A stretch of DNA of 64,000 bases. Source: Hymenobacter sp. BT18. Lineage in GTDB: Bacteria > Bacteroidota > Bacteroidia > Cytophagales > Hymenobacteraceae. The notes under the pieces are model-generated. The model was not told the DNA's origin. It saw nothing but the letters and a program-made list of their open reading frames with translations, and made no database searches. Within the stretch, counting starts at the first letter, position 1. Each line of letters starts with the position of its first letter. The stretch covers positions 3,388,001 through 3,452,000 of the forward strand of contig NZ_CP050954.1 in assembly GCF_012273015.1 (NCBI RefSeq). Reading direction: 5' to 3'. Shown here piece after piece: positions 15,728 to 24,237 of this stretch. The position numbers and the translations under genes were made by a program.

Positions 15728-18166
15728 ATGTTTATGCAGCACTTATCCGCTACCCGTGTTCGGTTTATCCGCACCTCTTTCCGTTTACTGACTGTTTTGG
15801 CGGTACTTCTGGGCGGTGGCCGGCACGCTGCCCAGGCTCAGGAGCTGGCCGCTGGAACCAATCATTCACTCTTCATTCATCCCAACGGAACCTTGTGGGC
15901 CTGGGGAGATGATACTTATGGGCAGTTGGGTATCGGTAGTGCTTCTGTGCAGAGCGAGCCGACGCAGGTAGGAGCCTCCTTATGGCGCACGGTAGGTGCG
16001 GGCGAATATTATACCATGGCCATCCGGGCCGATGGTACCCTCTGGGCCTGGGGAGCTAATACCGGTCAGCTTGGCGATGGTACCCGGACTATGCGCAAAA
16101 CGCCGGTGCAGATAGGTACGGCCACTAACTGGCAAAGTGTCAGCGCCAATTCCTGGCACACCGTAGCTATCCGAACCGATGGTACGCTTTGGGGCTGGGG
16201 ATATAATTACGGGGGAGTGCTGGGAGACGGCACTACTGTTGACCGTAATGCCCCGGTACAGGTAGGAACGGCTACCAACTGGAAAAGCGTGAGTACCGGC
16301 TTTCTATACACGGTAGCCCTCCGTACCGATGGTACCCTCTGGGCCTGGGGTAAGAACCAACTCGGGCAGTTGGGCGATGGTACCACCACCGACCGGACCG
16401 CGCCCGTGCAGATAGGCACGGCTACCACCTGGCAAAGCATCAGCTGCAAGGACAACCACACGGTAGCCATCCGGACGGATGGTACGCTCTGGGCCTGGGG
16501 CCTCAACGGGGCCGGCCAGCTCGGGGATGGGACCACCACCGACCGCAGGGCCCCGGTACAGATTGGCAAGGCTACCAACTGGCAAAGCGCCAGCGCTGGC
16601 CGCGGCTACACCTTGGCTATCCGGCAGGATGGTACGCTGTGGGGGTGGGGAGGCAATGACGTCGGCCAGCTTGGGGATGGGACTACTACCAACCACCTTA
16701 CCCCAGTGCAGGTTGGCACGGCCAAGACGTGGAGCTACGTTTCCTCCAGCACGCAGACCCTTGCCTGGCGCACGGATGGTACCCTCTGGGCCTGGGGCAA
16801 CAACACGGACAGCCAGGTAGGCTTTCCGGCTCTGCCCAGAAATACCCGGGTATTGCCTATGCAGATAGGTAACGCGGCCACCTGGCAAAGCATTAGCGCG
16901 GGCAATGAATACACGATGGGTGTCCAGGCCGGCGGCTCTTTATGGACCTGGGGCTCTAATAGCTTTGGTAAGCTCGGTAATGGTACTCCCAACGAAGGCC
17001 AGTCTACTCCCACGCAAATAGCAGTCGGCCCGACCTGGAAAAGTGTAGCTGCTGGTATTAATCAATCCGCCGCCATCCGGCCCGATGGCACCCTGTGGAC
17101 CTGGGGATTCAATTTTTACGGTGAGCTGGGTGATGGTACCACGACCAGCCGAAGTACCCCTACGCAAGTGGGCACCGCTACCAACTGGAAAGCTGTAGCG
17201 GTTGGCGAGATGCACACCGATGCAATCCGTACAGATGGGTCGCTGTGGACGTGGGGTCGTGTTCCGGAGGGTGGCTCAGCTACTATTCAAACGACGCCCC
17301 AACAAGTAAGTGCTGCTACCAGGTGGCAAAGTGTTGCGGCGGGCACGGGCTACACCGTGGCTATCCGTACCGATGGTACGCTCTGGGCTTGGGGAGGTAA
17401 CACCGGCGGGGTATTGGGCGATGGTACCACTACCAACCGGGCTACGCCCGTGCAGATAGGCACCGCTACTAACTGGCAAAGCGTAAGTGCTGGCATAGCG
17501 CACACGCTGGCGGTGCGCACTGATGGGTCGCTGTGGGCCTGGGGAAACAATAGTCGGGGGCAGCTAGGGGATAGAACCACTACAAACCGGGCCATGCCTG
17601 AGCGAATTGGCACAGATGCTACTTGGTACAGTGTAAGTGCCTATAACCATCATTCGACGGCTATCAGCACCGATGGCACTTTGTGGACTTGGGGAGATAA
17701 CCGCGCGGGCCAGCTCGGCGACTTGTTGCCGAACCATACTACCCCCGTACAACTGGGCACGGCTACAACGTGGCAAGAAGTGAAGACAGGATCTACACAT
17801 ACCCTGGCTATCCGCACTGACGGCACCCTCTGGGGCTGGGGAAACAACGCCGGCGGTCAACTTGGTAATGGCCAGCAGGCATACAGCCCCGTGCCCCTGC
17901 TCATCTTTGGCTCCTTGCCCACCGTTACCACACCCACCGCCTACACCGCCGCCCTGCACTTGGCTCCCAACCCCGCCCACGACTATGTGAGCCTGCCCGA
18001 GCTACCCACAAACGCTAGCCTGCGCCTGCTCGATACCCAGGGGCGGCAGGTGCGTACCGGCCGGGGGCCGCGCCTCTCGGTGCGGGGTCTGGCCCCCGGC
18101 CTCTATTTGCTGCAGGCCACCGCGCCCGCACAGCCCGCCCGCACGGCCCGCTTGGTGGTAGAGTAG
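15728..18166 (+). CDS. Secreted RCC1-repeat double propeller with T9SS sorting domain
   Basis: An 812-residue protein: signal peptide (LLTVLAVLLGGGRHAAQAQ), then 14 RCC1-type repeats of about 50 residues, each with a DGTLWAWG-like strand, a G(Q/V)LGDGTTT turn and (P)VQIGTATNWQSVSAG, then a C-terminal T9SS type A sorting domain (LHLAPNPAHDYVSLPEL ... LYLLQATAP). Fourteen repeats would make two seven-bladed propellers. It is predicted to be exported by Sec, then T9SS, and displayed on the surface. The DNA repeats are also similar, so copy number may vary. It sits between rimK and the desuccinylase-like gene. Partner and function unknown. ATG at 15728 or 15734. Confidence 0.87.
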   Translation: MFMQHLSATRVRFIRTSFRLLTVLAVLLGGGRHAAQAQELAAGTNHSLFIHPNGTLWAWGDDTYGQLGIGSASVQSEPTQVGASLWRTVGAGEYYTMAIRADGTLWAWGANTGQLGDGTRTMRKTPVQIGTATNWQSVSANSWHTVAIRTDGTLWGWGYNYGGVLGDGTTVDRNAPVQVGTATNWKSVSTGFLYTVALRTDGTLWAWGKNQLGQLGDGTTTDRTAPVQIGTATTWQSISCKDNHTVAIRTDGTLWAWGLNGAGQLGDGTTTDRRAPVQIGKATNWQSASAGRGYTLAIRQDGTLWGWGGNDVGQLGDGTTTNHLTPVQVGTAKTWSYVSSSTQTLAWRTDGTLWAWGNNTDSQVGFPALPRNTRVLPMQIGNAATWQSISAGNEYTMGVQAGGSLWTWGSNSFGKLGNGTPNEGQSTPTQIAVGPTWKSVAAGINQSAAIRPDGTLWTWGFNFYGELGDGTTTSRSTPTQVGTATNWKAVAVGEMHTDAIRTDGSLWTWGRVPEGGSATIQTTPQQVSAATRWQSVAAGTGYTVAIRTDGTLWAWGGNTGGVLGDGTTTNRATPVQIGTATNWQSVSAGIAHTLAVRTDGSLWAWGNNSRGQLGDRTTTNRAMPERIGTDATWYSVSAYNHHSTAISTDGTLWTWGDNRAGQLGDLLPNHTTPVQLGTATTWQEVKTGSTHTLAIRTDGTLWGWGNNAGGQLGNGQQAYSPVPLLIFGSLPTVTTPTAYTAALHLAPNPAHDYVSLPELPTNASLRLLDTQGRQVRTGRGPRLSVRGLAPGLYLLQATAPAQPARTARLVVE

Positions 18167-18415
18167 ATCTGCCCCCAAAGCATTGCTTACTCATTTTGCC
18201 ATTGGGACCCCGCAGAGGCGTTCTATTGCTAAGGTAACTGCGGTCAGACCTCAGCAAGAAGGGTGTTGCTTTGAGCCGTTTCCCACGATGATATAAGCAA
18301 AGTTCCTAAGCCCTGCGGGCTGGGCGTATAGTGCTGGATTGACGGCCGTAGCGTACATTCCGTATTCTGATTCGGCCAGCGTACTGCGCCTTATCCCTGC
18401 CTTATTTCCTGCTGC
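18167..18415. other. Intergenic region before the desuccinylase-like gene
   Basis: 249 bases with no coding sequence, no strong hairpin and no exact TAnnTTTG box that I can see. It marks the distal join between the RCC1 gene and the third member of the rimK trio. Confidence 0.5.
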
Positions 18416-19504
18416 ATGCTCTCATCCGCCACCTTTGCTCCGCCCGCCGACTTCCACCTCAACGGCCTTACCATCAAACCAGGGGAGCGGGTGACTACGC
18501 GGCTGGTGATTTCCAAGCTGCCTTCCGGCACCGTTATCGATGTGCCGGTGAACGTGTACCGCTCTACGGTACCGGGGCCTACGGTGCTGCTGATGGCCGG
18601 CATGCACGGGGACGAGGTGAACGGCATTGAAACCATCCGGCGCCTGATTCGGCGGGAACTGCTGCAGCCCTTGCGAGGCTCCATCATTGCCATTCCCCTG
18701 CTCAATATTTATGGCTTCCTGAACTTCTCCCGCGAAGTGCCCGACGGCAAAGACGTCAACCGCTCGTTTCCGGGCAACCCGCGTGGGTCCCTGGCCAGCC
18801 GCGTGGCCCACCGCTTCATGCGCGAAATCATGCCCTTGGTCGACTACGGCATCGACTTTCATACGGGCGGGGCGGCCCGCTCCAACAGCTCCCAGGTGCG
18901 CTGCCTGCTGGGCGAGGACCCCGAGACGGATGCGCTGGCGGCGGCCTTTGCGGCCCCGTTTACCTTGCACTCCGGGCTGCGGCCGGGCTCTTTGCGCGAG
19001 GCGGCCATGCGGGAAGGCCGGCGCATTATCGTGTACGAAACGGGGGAGTCGCTGCGGTTTGACGAGGCCGGCATTGAGCTGGCCCTGGCCGGGACGTTTC
19101 GGGTGCTGCACTACCTGGGCATGGCCCCACCGGCGGCGGCGCCGGCCCGGCCCAGCATCATCTGCCCGCGTCATACCTGGCTGCGGGCCAAGTTTGCGGG
19201 CCTGTTTCGCAGTGAGGTGCCGCTGGGCGCTTACCTGGAGAAAGGCCAGGTATTCGGCACCATTACCGACCCCTACGGCGAAATGTCGGTGAAGCTGGAG
19301 TCTATTGTCAGTGGCTACGTGGTGGGCCTCAACCATATGCCCGTCGTTAACCAGGGCGACGCTTTGCTGCACGTGGGGCGCACCGATGCAGCCCCGAGCC
19401 GGGTGGATCTGAGCCCGCCTTTTGAGGAAAAGCCGGCGCGCAATACCGAGCCTGAGCCGGAGGATGATGAGCCCGATGCCACGGCCACTCCGGCAGTAGC
19501 GTAA
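18416..19504 (+). CDS. Succinylglutamate desuccinylase / aspartoacylase family protein
   Basis: A 362-residue M14-like zinc amidohydrolase of the AstE/AspA superfamily. The first zinc motif is GMHGDEVNG (His and Glu), the substrate arginine/asparagine patch is DGKDVNRSFPG, and the third zinc ligand is in YGIDFHTGG. The catalytic Glu is probably in IVYETGESLRFDE. A lipoyl/biotinyl-like C-terminal domain (LGAYLEKGQVFGTITDPYGE ... VNQGDALLHVG) follows, then an acidic Pro/Glu/Asp tail. In many bacteria this COG3608 gene stands next to rimK and the COG4067 protease, suggesting that it trims what RimK adds. Substrate unproven. Confidence 0.92.
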   Translation: MLSSATFAPPADFHLNGLTIKPGERVTTRLVISKLPSGTVIDVPVNVYRSTVPGPTVLLMAGMHGDEVNGIETIRRLIRRELLQPLRGSIIAIPLLNIYGFLNFSREVPDGKDVNRSFPGNPRGSLASRVAHRFMREIMPLVDYGIDFHTGGAARSNSSQVRCLLGEDPETDALAAAFAAPFTLHSGLRPGSLREAAMREGRRIIVYETGESLRFDEAGIELALAGTFRVLHYLGMAPPAAAPARPSIICPRHTWLRAKFAGLFRSEVPLGAYLEKGQVFGTITDPYGEMSVKLESIVSGYVVGLNHMPVVNQGDALLHVGRTDAAPSRVDLSPPFEEKPARNTEPEPEDDEPDATATPAVA

Positions 19505-19613
19505 CAGCGGCGAGAAAGATATCCGGGCAGCGAAATGCGGGAGCTTACCGCATTTTCCGTTTCTTTGGGTAGCCGTTATTGGGCTGATTTCTCGTTTTCT
19601 TCTTTTTTCACGA

Positions 19614-20246
19614 ATGAATAACCCCCTTCGCCTCGTCATCGATGCGGTACTGGTCATTGCGGTGGCCGTATTGTTTTACCTGCACTTCGCCAGCAAGCCC
19701 GCCGCCGCGCCGGCCCCGGCCCGCAAAGTGGCCGTGAGCACCGACTCTACCAGCCAGGCTACCACCGCCCTGGAAGCCGTAGCCGATACGGATAAAGTCG
19801 CCTACGTGGAGTCGGAAAAACTGCTGGAAGGCTACCTGGCCATGAAGGAGGCCAAGAAGAGCTTCGAGGCTAAAGTAAAGCGCTGGAGCGCCCAGAACGA
19901 CGCCATTGGCCGCCAGTTTCAGAGCGCCGTGCAGAAGTACCAGCAAACGGCTGGCGCCCTCACCCAGGAGCAGCGCGCCGCTACCGAGCAGCAGCTGGAG
20001 ATGCAGCGCGTGAAAGGCGGGCAGGAGCAGCAGAAGCTGCAGCAGCAGGCCGCCGAGGAAGAAGCCCGCATGACCAAGCAGGTGCTGGACCGGGTAGATA
20101 AACAGGTGGAAGCCTACGGAAAAGCCAACGGCTACCGCCTGATCCTGATTTCGGCGCCCGGCGGGGCTATTGCCTACGGCCGCAAAGACATCAACATCAC
20201 CAAGGAAGTACTGGCCGACCTGAACGCCGCCTACCAGAAAAAATAG
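19614..20246 (+). CDS. OmpH/Skp family periplasmic chaperone
   Basis: A 210-residue protein with an N-terminal membrane anchor or signal (LVIDAVLVIAVAVLFYLHFA at 7-26), an Ala/Pro-rich linker, and a Skp-like domain: KVAYVESEKLLEGYLAMKEAKKSFEAKVKRW, a long charged coiled-coil rich in Gln/Glu/Lys, and the closing GYRLILISAPGGAIAYGRKDINIT. Skp proteins hold unfolded outer-membrane proteins in the periplasm. The single anchor instead of a cleavable signal is common in Cytophagales members. Followed by a strong terminator. Confidence 0.88.
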   Translation: MNNPLRLVIDAVLVIAVAVLFYLHFASKPAAAPAPARKVAVSTDSTSQATTALEAVADTDKVAYVESEKLLEGYLAMKEAKKSFEAKVKRWSAQNDAIGRQFQSAVQKYQQTAGALTQEQRAATEQQLEMQRVKGGQEQQKLQQQAAEEEARMTKQVLDRVDKQVEAYGKANGYRLILISAPGGAIAYGRKDINITKEVLADLNAAYQKK

Positions 20247-20284
20247 GCAGCCAGCTGGCTGCGCCGGGCCCTTCGTTGCGCTGA

Positions 20285-20333
20285 GCAGCAAAAAGCCCCC
20301 GATGACCGTGCGGTGTCGGGGGCTTTTTGCTGC
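20285..20333 (+). terminator. Terminator after the OmpH-like gene
   Basis: An 18-bp perfect stem from 20285-20302 and 20316-20333 (core AAAAAGCCCCCGA / TCGGGGGCTTTTT) with a 13-base loop. T-runs on both strands would make it bidirectional. Confidence 0.88.
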
Positions 20334-20511
20334 CGCGCAACGAGCTGATACTTACGGAATATTGCGCCTGGCTTTTTTCTGTAAAGGCGGTAATACGCTT
20401 CGAAAGCCCATAAAAGTGCTGAGCCGGTTGCAACCCGCCAGCCCGGCGGGGGCTCTTGCCAAAGGCAAGTTGCTCCCCGTTTGCTACGCTCTGCTACCTC
20501 TACTCTACGCT

Positions 20512-22875
20512 ATGAAACAACCATTACGCGGCTGGCTGCTGGGCCTGCTGCTCGTGCCGGGCTTTGTCCAGGCTCAGCAAAAGCAAACCATTAGTGGCTA
20601 CGTGCGCGACGCCGCTACCGGAGAAAACCTGATTGGGGTGGCGGTGGTGCACCCGTCCTCGGGCCAGGGCACGGCCACCAATACCTACGGGTTTTACTCG
20701 CTCACGCTGCCCGCCTCCGCCGACTCGGTGCGCCTGGTGGTGAGCTACCTGGGCTACCAGAAGGGGCGGTGGGCGGCGCCGGCCAAGGCCAGCCAGACCC
20801 ACGATTTCCGGCTGCAGCCCTTGTCGGCGGAGCTGGCCGGGGTAGAAGTGGTGGGCAGCCGGGAAGAGAAAATTGCGCAGAGCACGCGCATGGGTACCAT
20901 CAACGTGCCCATCACCCAAATCAAAACCCTGCCCGCCCTGCTCGGCGAAACCGATGTGCTGAAGGTGCTGCAACTGCTGCCCGGCGTGCAAAGCGGGGGC
21001 GAAGGCACCAGCGGCCTGTACGTGCGCGGCGGCTCCCCCGACCAGAACCTGATCTTGCTGGACGGTACGCCGGTGTACAATGCAGCTCACTTGTTCGGCT
21101 TCTTTTCCGTGTTCAATGCCGATGCCCTCAACAATGTGGAGTTGATCAAGGGGGGCTTTCCGGCCCGCTACGGGGGGCGCCTGTCGTCGGTGCTGGATAT
21201 TTCCATGAAGGAAGGCAACATGGAGAAATTCCACGGGGAGGGGGCCGTGGGCCTTATTGCCTCCAAAATCACGCTGGAAGGCCCCATCAAGAAAGATACG
21301 GCTTCCTTTATCTTCTCGGCCCGCCGCACCTACATCGATATTCTGGCCCAGCCGCTGATTAAGGCGGGGCTGTCGAGTGAGAACAGCAGCGGCTCCCTGG
21401 GTTACTTCTTTCACGACCTGAACGGCAAGCTCAACTGGAAAATCAGCTCCCGCGACCGGGTGTACCTGAGCGCCTACACGGGCTACGACAAGTTTTACTC
21501 CCGCATCCGCGACAAGTACCAGGACGAAGACTACAACAGCAACAAGGCGGGGCTGGGCTGGGGCAACCTTACCTCGGCCCTGCGCTGGAACCGGGTGCTC
21601 AACAACCAGCTGTTTCTCAATACCCACCTCACCTACAGCAAGTACCAGTTCAACATTGGGGTGGAGGAGGAAAGCCGCAACCAGGGCGTCACCGACAAGT
21701 TCAGCCTCCGCTACTTTACCAACATCCGGGACATCAGCCTGAAGTCGGACCTGGACTACCTGCCTTCGCCGGATCATTACATCCGGGCCGGCGGGCAGTA
21801 CATCCTGCACTCCTTCAAGCCGGGCGCTATCCAGGCCAAGGGCTCGGTGGAGGCGGAGGCCTTCAACTCGGTAGCCCAGCTGGGGGCGCACGAAGCCTCC
21901 CTCTACGCCGAGGACGACTACCGCGTGAGTGAGCGGCTGAAAGTAAACGGGGGCGTGCGCCTCAACGGCTTTCTGGTGGATGGTAAATTGTACCCCTCGC
22001 TGGAGCCCCGGCTGGCTGCCCGGTTTCTGCTCACCCCCGAGTGGGCATTTAAAGCTTCCTACGCCCGCACCACCCAGTACATTCACCTGCTGGCCAACAG
22101 CGGCATTGGGCTGCCCACCGATTTGTGGGTGCCCTCCACGGCCCGCGTAAAGCCCCAGCGCGCCCAGCAGCTGAGCGTGGGCGCCGCCCGCACCCTGCGC
22201 CACCACGACCAGGACTACGAGCTGAGCCTGGAGGCCTACTACAAGCCCATGCACAACCTGATTGAGTACCGGGAAGGCGCCAGCTTCCTGGGTACTACCG
22301 ACAGCAATTGGGAAAACCAGGTGACCAGCGGCCGGGGCTGGGCCTACGGCGGGGAAATCTTCCTGCAAAAGAAGAGCGGCCGCACTACCGGCTGGATTGG
22401 CTACACGCTGGCCTGGAGCGAGCGGAAGTTTTCGGCCCTGAACCAGGGCCGGCTGTTCCCCTTTAAGTACGACCGGCGCCACGATGCCTCCCTGGTGGTT
22501 ATTCACAAACTCAAGGAAAACCTGTTGCTCTCCGGCACGTGGGTGTACGGCACCGGCAACGGGGTAACCCTTTCGGAAGGGCGCTACCGCCTGGGCGTGT
22601 ACGACCAGTACGACGACTTCGGCCCGCGCAACTCCTACCGCATGCGCGCCTACCACCGCATGGACCTGGACCTGAGCCATACCAAGAAGAAACGCTGGGG
22701 CGAAGTGGTAAACAGCTTCTCCCTCTACAATGCCTATAGCCGCAAAAACCCCTATTTCCTGTACCTGCGGGAGGGCCGCACGGATCAGAATGGCAACGAA
22801 GTCGAGAAGTCTTCCTACCGGCAGATTTCGCTGTTTCCCATCATTCCGTCCTTCAGCAAAAGCTTCCGCTTCTAA
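20512..22875 (+). CDS. TonB-dependent receptor with N-terminal carboxypeptidase-like domain
   Basis: A 787-residue outer-membrane transporter. Signal peptide (GWLLGLLLVPGFVQAQ), a CarboxypepD_reg-like beta-sandwich (TISGYVRDAATGENLIGVAVVHP ... LVVSYLGYQ), a plug (TLPALLGETDVLKVLQLLPGVQSGGEGTSGLYVRGGSPDQNLILLDGTPVYNAAH split over residues of about 140-210) and a 22-strand barrel ending SFSKSFRF, with an aromatic last residue. The following DUF4249 lipoprotein gene is its usual partner. The substrate is unknown; this class is neither clearly SusC-like nor siderophore-specific. The ATG at 20512 gives the signal peptide; the long upstream extension is a 5' leader. Confidence 0.93.
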   Translation: MKQPLRGWLLGLLLVPGFVQAQQKQTISGYVRDAATGENLIGVAVVHPSSGQGTATNTYGFYSLTLPASADSVRLVVSYLGYQKGRWAAPAKASQTHDFRLQPLSAELAGVEVVGSREEKIAQSTRMGTINVPITQIKTLPALLGETDVLKVLQLLPGVQSGGEGTSGLYVRGGSPDQNLILLDGTPVYNAAHLFGFFSVFNADALNNVELIKGGFPARYGGRLSSVLDISMKEGNMEKFHGEGAVGLIASKITLEGPIKKDTASFIFSARRTYIDILAQPLIKAGLSSENSSGSLGYFFHDLNGKLNWKISSRDRVYLSAYTGYDKFYSRIRDKYQDEDYNSNKAGLGWGNLTSALRWNRVLNNQLFLNTHLTYSKYQFNIGVEEESRNQGVTDKFSLRYFTNIRDISLKSDLDYLPSPDHYIRAGGQYILHSFKPGAIQAKGSVEAEAFNSVAQLGAHEASLYAEDDYRVSERLKVNGGVRLNGFLVDGKLYPSLEPRLAARFLLTPEWAFKASYARTTQYIHLLANSGIGLPTDLWVPSTARVKPQRAQQLSVGAARTLRHHDQDYELSLEAYYKPMHNLIEYREGASFLGTTDSNWENQVTSGRGWAYGGEIFLQKKSGRTTGWIGYTLAWSERKFSALNQGRLFPFKYDRRHDASLVVIHKLKENLLLSGTWVYGTGNGVTLSEGRYRLGVYDQYDDFGPRNSYRMRAYHRMDLDLSHTKKKRWGEVVNSFSLYNAYSRKNPYFLYLREGRTDQNGNEVEKSSYRQISLFPIIPSFSKSFRF

Positions 22876-22885
22876 CACCGCTGCT

Positions 22886-23878
22886 ATGAAAACTATAGCT
22901 CAATGGCTGCCGCTGGCAGCACTGCTGGGGCTGGCCAGCTGCGAAACCACCGTAGATATCCCGGCCCCCGAGCATACGCCCCGCCTGGCCCTCAGCTACG
23001 TGCTCAGCAACCAGCAACCCGACTCCCTGTACTGGCAGACGTACCCCCACCGCCTTCTGACGGTAAGCGTCAGCCAGTCGAACTTCAACACCAAGCCGGT
23101 GCGGCAGCCGGTGAATGCGGTGGTGGAGCTGCTGGACGCAAATGGCCAGGTGGTGGAGCAATTCCGGGGGCGGTACCGCTACTACAACCCCACTACCCAG
23201 GACAGCCTCGACGCTTACTACGTGCCCCGCAACGGCTTTGCGGGGCAGCCGGGCCAGCGCTATACGCTGCGGGCGACCCTGCCGGGCCTGGAAACGGCGG
23301 AAAGTACTATGGCCCTACCCGCTCCGGCCACCATCAGTGAGGCTTCCTTTGTTCGCCGCACCACCGACCAGGGAGAATACGCCTTTGCGGGCCGCCTCAC
23401 GGTGAACGTGCCCGACAACGGCGCCACCGCCGACTACTACCTGGCCACGGCCCGGGTGCTGGATGCCAATGGCCGCTTCTGGGGGCCGCTGGGACCTGAT
23501 TACCGGGATGAGGACGAAAACGACAGTGGGGTGGACGTTGAGCGGTTCCGGCTATCGGCCAGCTACAACTCCCGGCCCGAAGTATACGCCGACCTGAACG
23601 TGAACGGCCGCACCATCGTGCTGGGGCAGAACGTGCAGGGCTACTTTACGGGCGGCTACAACCCGACAAACCCGGGTATTCCTGCGCCGGCCTTCGTGGA
23701 AGTAACCATCAGCACCATCACCCGGGAAACCTACAACTTCTACCAATCGGTGCAGCGCTACGAGGAAAGCTACGGCAACCCGTTTGCGGAGCCGGCTCCG
23801 CTGGCCTCGAATGTGCAAAAGGGTTACGGCCTCTTTGGGGGAGCTACCGATGTTTCCTACCGCATTCCGATTCAGTAA
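22886..23878 (+). CDS. DUF4249 lipoprotein, partner of the TonB receptor
   Basis: A 330-residue lipoprotein with lipobox LGLASC (Cys19) and the DUF4249 start TTVDIPAPEHTPRLALSYVLSNQQP. The middle holds the typical RYTLRATLPGLETAESTMALPAPATI, and the end has ETYNFYQSVQRYEESYGNPFAEPAPLASNVQKGYGLFGGA, a strong family signature. It starts 10 bases after the receptor stop and is surely co-transcribed. DUF4249 proteins are thought to act as surface-exposed accessory lipoproteins for TonB receptors; this is inference from gene pairing. Confidence 0.92.
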   Translation: MKTIAQWLPLAALLGLASCETTVDIPAPEHTPRLALSYVLSNQQPDSLYWQTYPHRLLTVSVSQSNFNTKPVRQPVNAVVELLDANGQVVEQFRGRYRYYNPTTQDSLDAYYVPRNGFAGQPGQRYTLRATLPGLETAESTMALPAPATISEASFVRRTTDQGEYAFAGRLTVNVPDNGATADYYLATARVLDANGRFWGPLGPDYRDEDENDSGVDVERFRLSASYNSRPEVYADLNVNGRTIVLGQNVQGYFTGGYNPTNPGIPAPAFVEVTISTITRETYNFYQSVQRYEESYGNPFAEPAPLASNVQKGYGLFGGATDVSYRIPIQ

Positions 23879-23945
23879 GGGCTGTTAAACCTGGCCGCTC
23901 TTTCAGCCTCTAAGCCAGTGTTGTTTCGTCTCACCAGCCTGGCTT

Positions 23946-24173
23946 ATGCGTATTCCTTCGTTTCTTCCGGCCGCCGTTTTGCTCTTTGGGTTGAGTGCCG
24001 CCGTTTCCTCGTGCGTAGCTACTGCTCCGGTAGTAGCCGGACCACCCCCGCCGCGCCGGGTAGTGGTAGTACAGCCGGCTCCCGTAGTGGTGCGGGCCCG
24101 GCCGCTGCCTCCTCCGCGCCGCTACTACCGCCCGGCCCCCCGGCGGCCGTCCCGGATTATTGTGGTGCCGTAG
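23946..24173 (+). CDS. Small Pro/Arg/Val-rich lipoprotein
   Basis: A 75-residue protein with a lipoprotein signal (FLPAAVLLFGLSAAVSSC, Cys23) and a short low-complexity mature part rich in Pro, Arg and Val, with PPPPRRVVVVQP and RRYYRPAPRRP. Such short basic lipoproteins are common and unstudied in this group. It lies 67 bases after the DUF4249 gene and ends at a bidirectional terminator. The consistent codon pattern and the signal peptide support it as real. Confidence 0.65.
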   Translation: MRIPSFLPAAVLLFGLSAAVSSCVATAPVVAGPPPPRRVVVVQPAPVVVRARPLPPPRRYYRPAPRRPSRIIVVP

Positions 24174-24184
24174 CCCGAACAAGC

Positions 24185-24219
24185 AAAAGGCCCCATCAGC
24201 TTAGCTGATGGGGCCTTTT
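24185..24219. terminator. Bidirectional terminator
   Basis: A nearly perfect palindrome, AAAAGGCCCCATCAGCT followed by one base and its reverse complement, with T-runs at both ends. It lies between convergent genes ending at 24173 and 24238. Confidence 0.9.
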
Positions 24220-24237
24220 TACGTACGCAGCAGAATG

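Noticed and set aside
16000-17900. A minisatellite or CRISPR-like DNA repeat
   Set aside because: The roughly 150-base periodicity is the codon record of RCC1 protein repeats, with a continuous reading frame.
18422-19657. A 411-codon open frame on the minus strand
   Set aside because: It is the antisense shadow of the desuccinylase-like gene, with His/Gly/Arg-rich composition typical of reversed GC-rich codons.
20524-22878. A 784-codon minus-strand frame opposite the TonB receptor
   Set aside because: Antisense shadow; the plus strand has a full receptor with signal peptide, plug and barrel.
23918-24208. A second frame overlapping the small Pro/Arg-rich lipoprotein
   Set aside because: The frame at 23946 has a clear signal peptide and lipobox; the overlapping one has neither.
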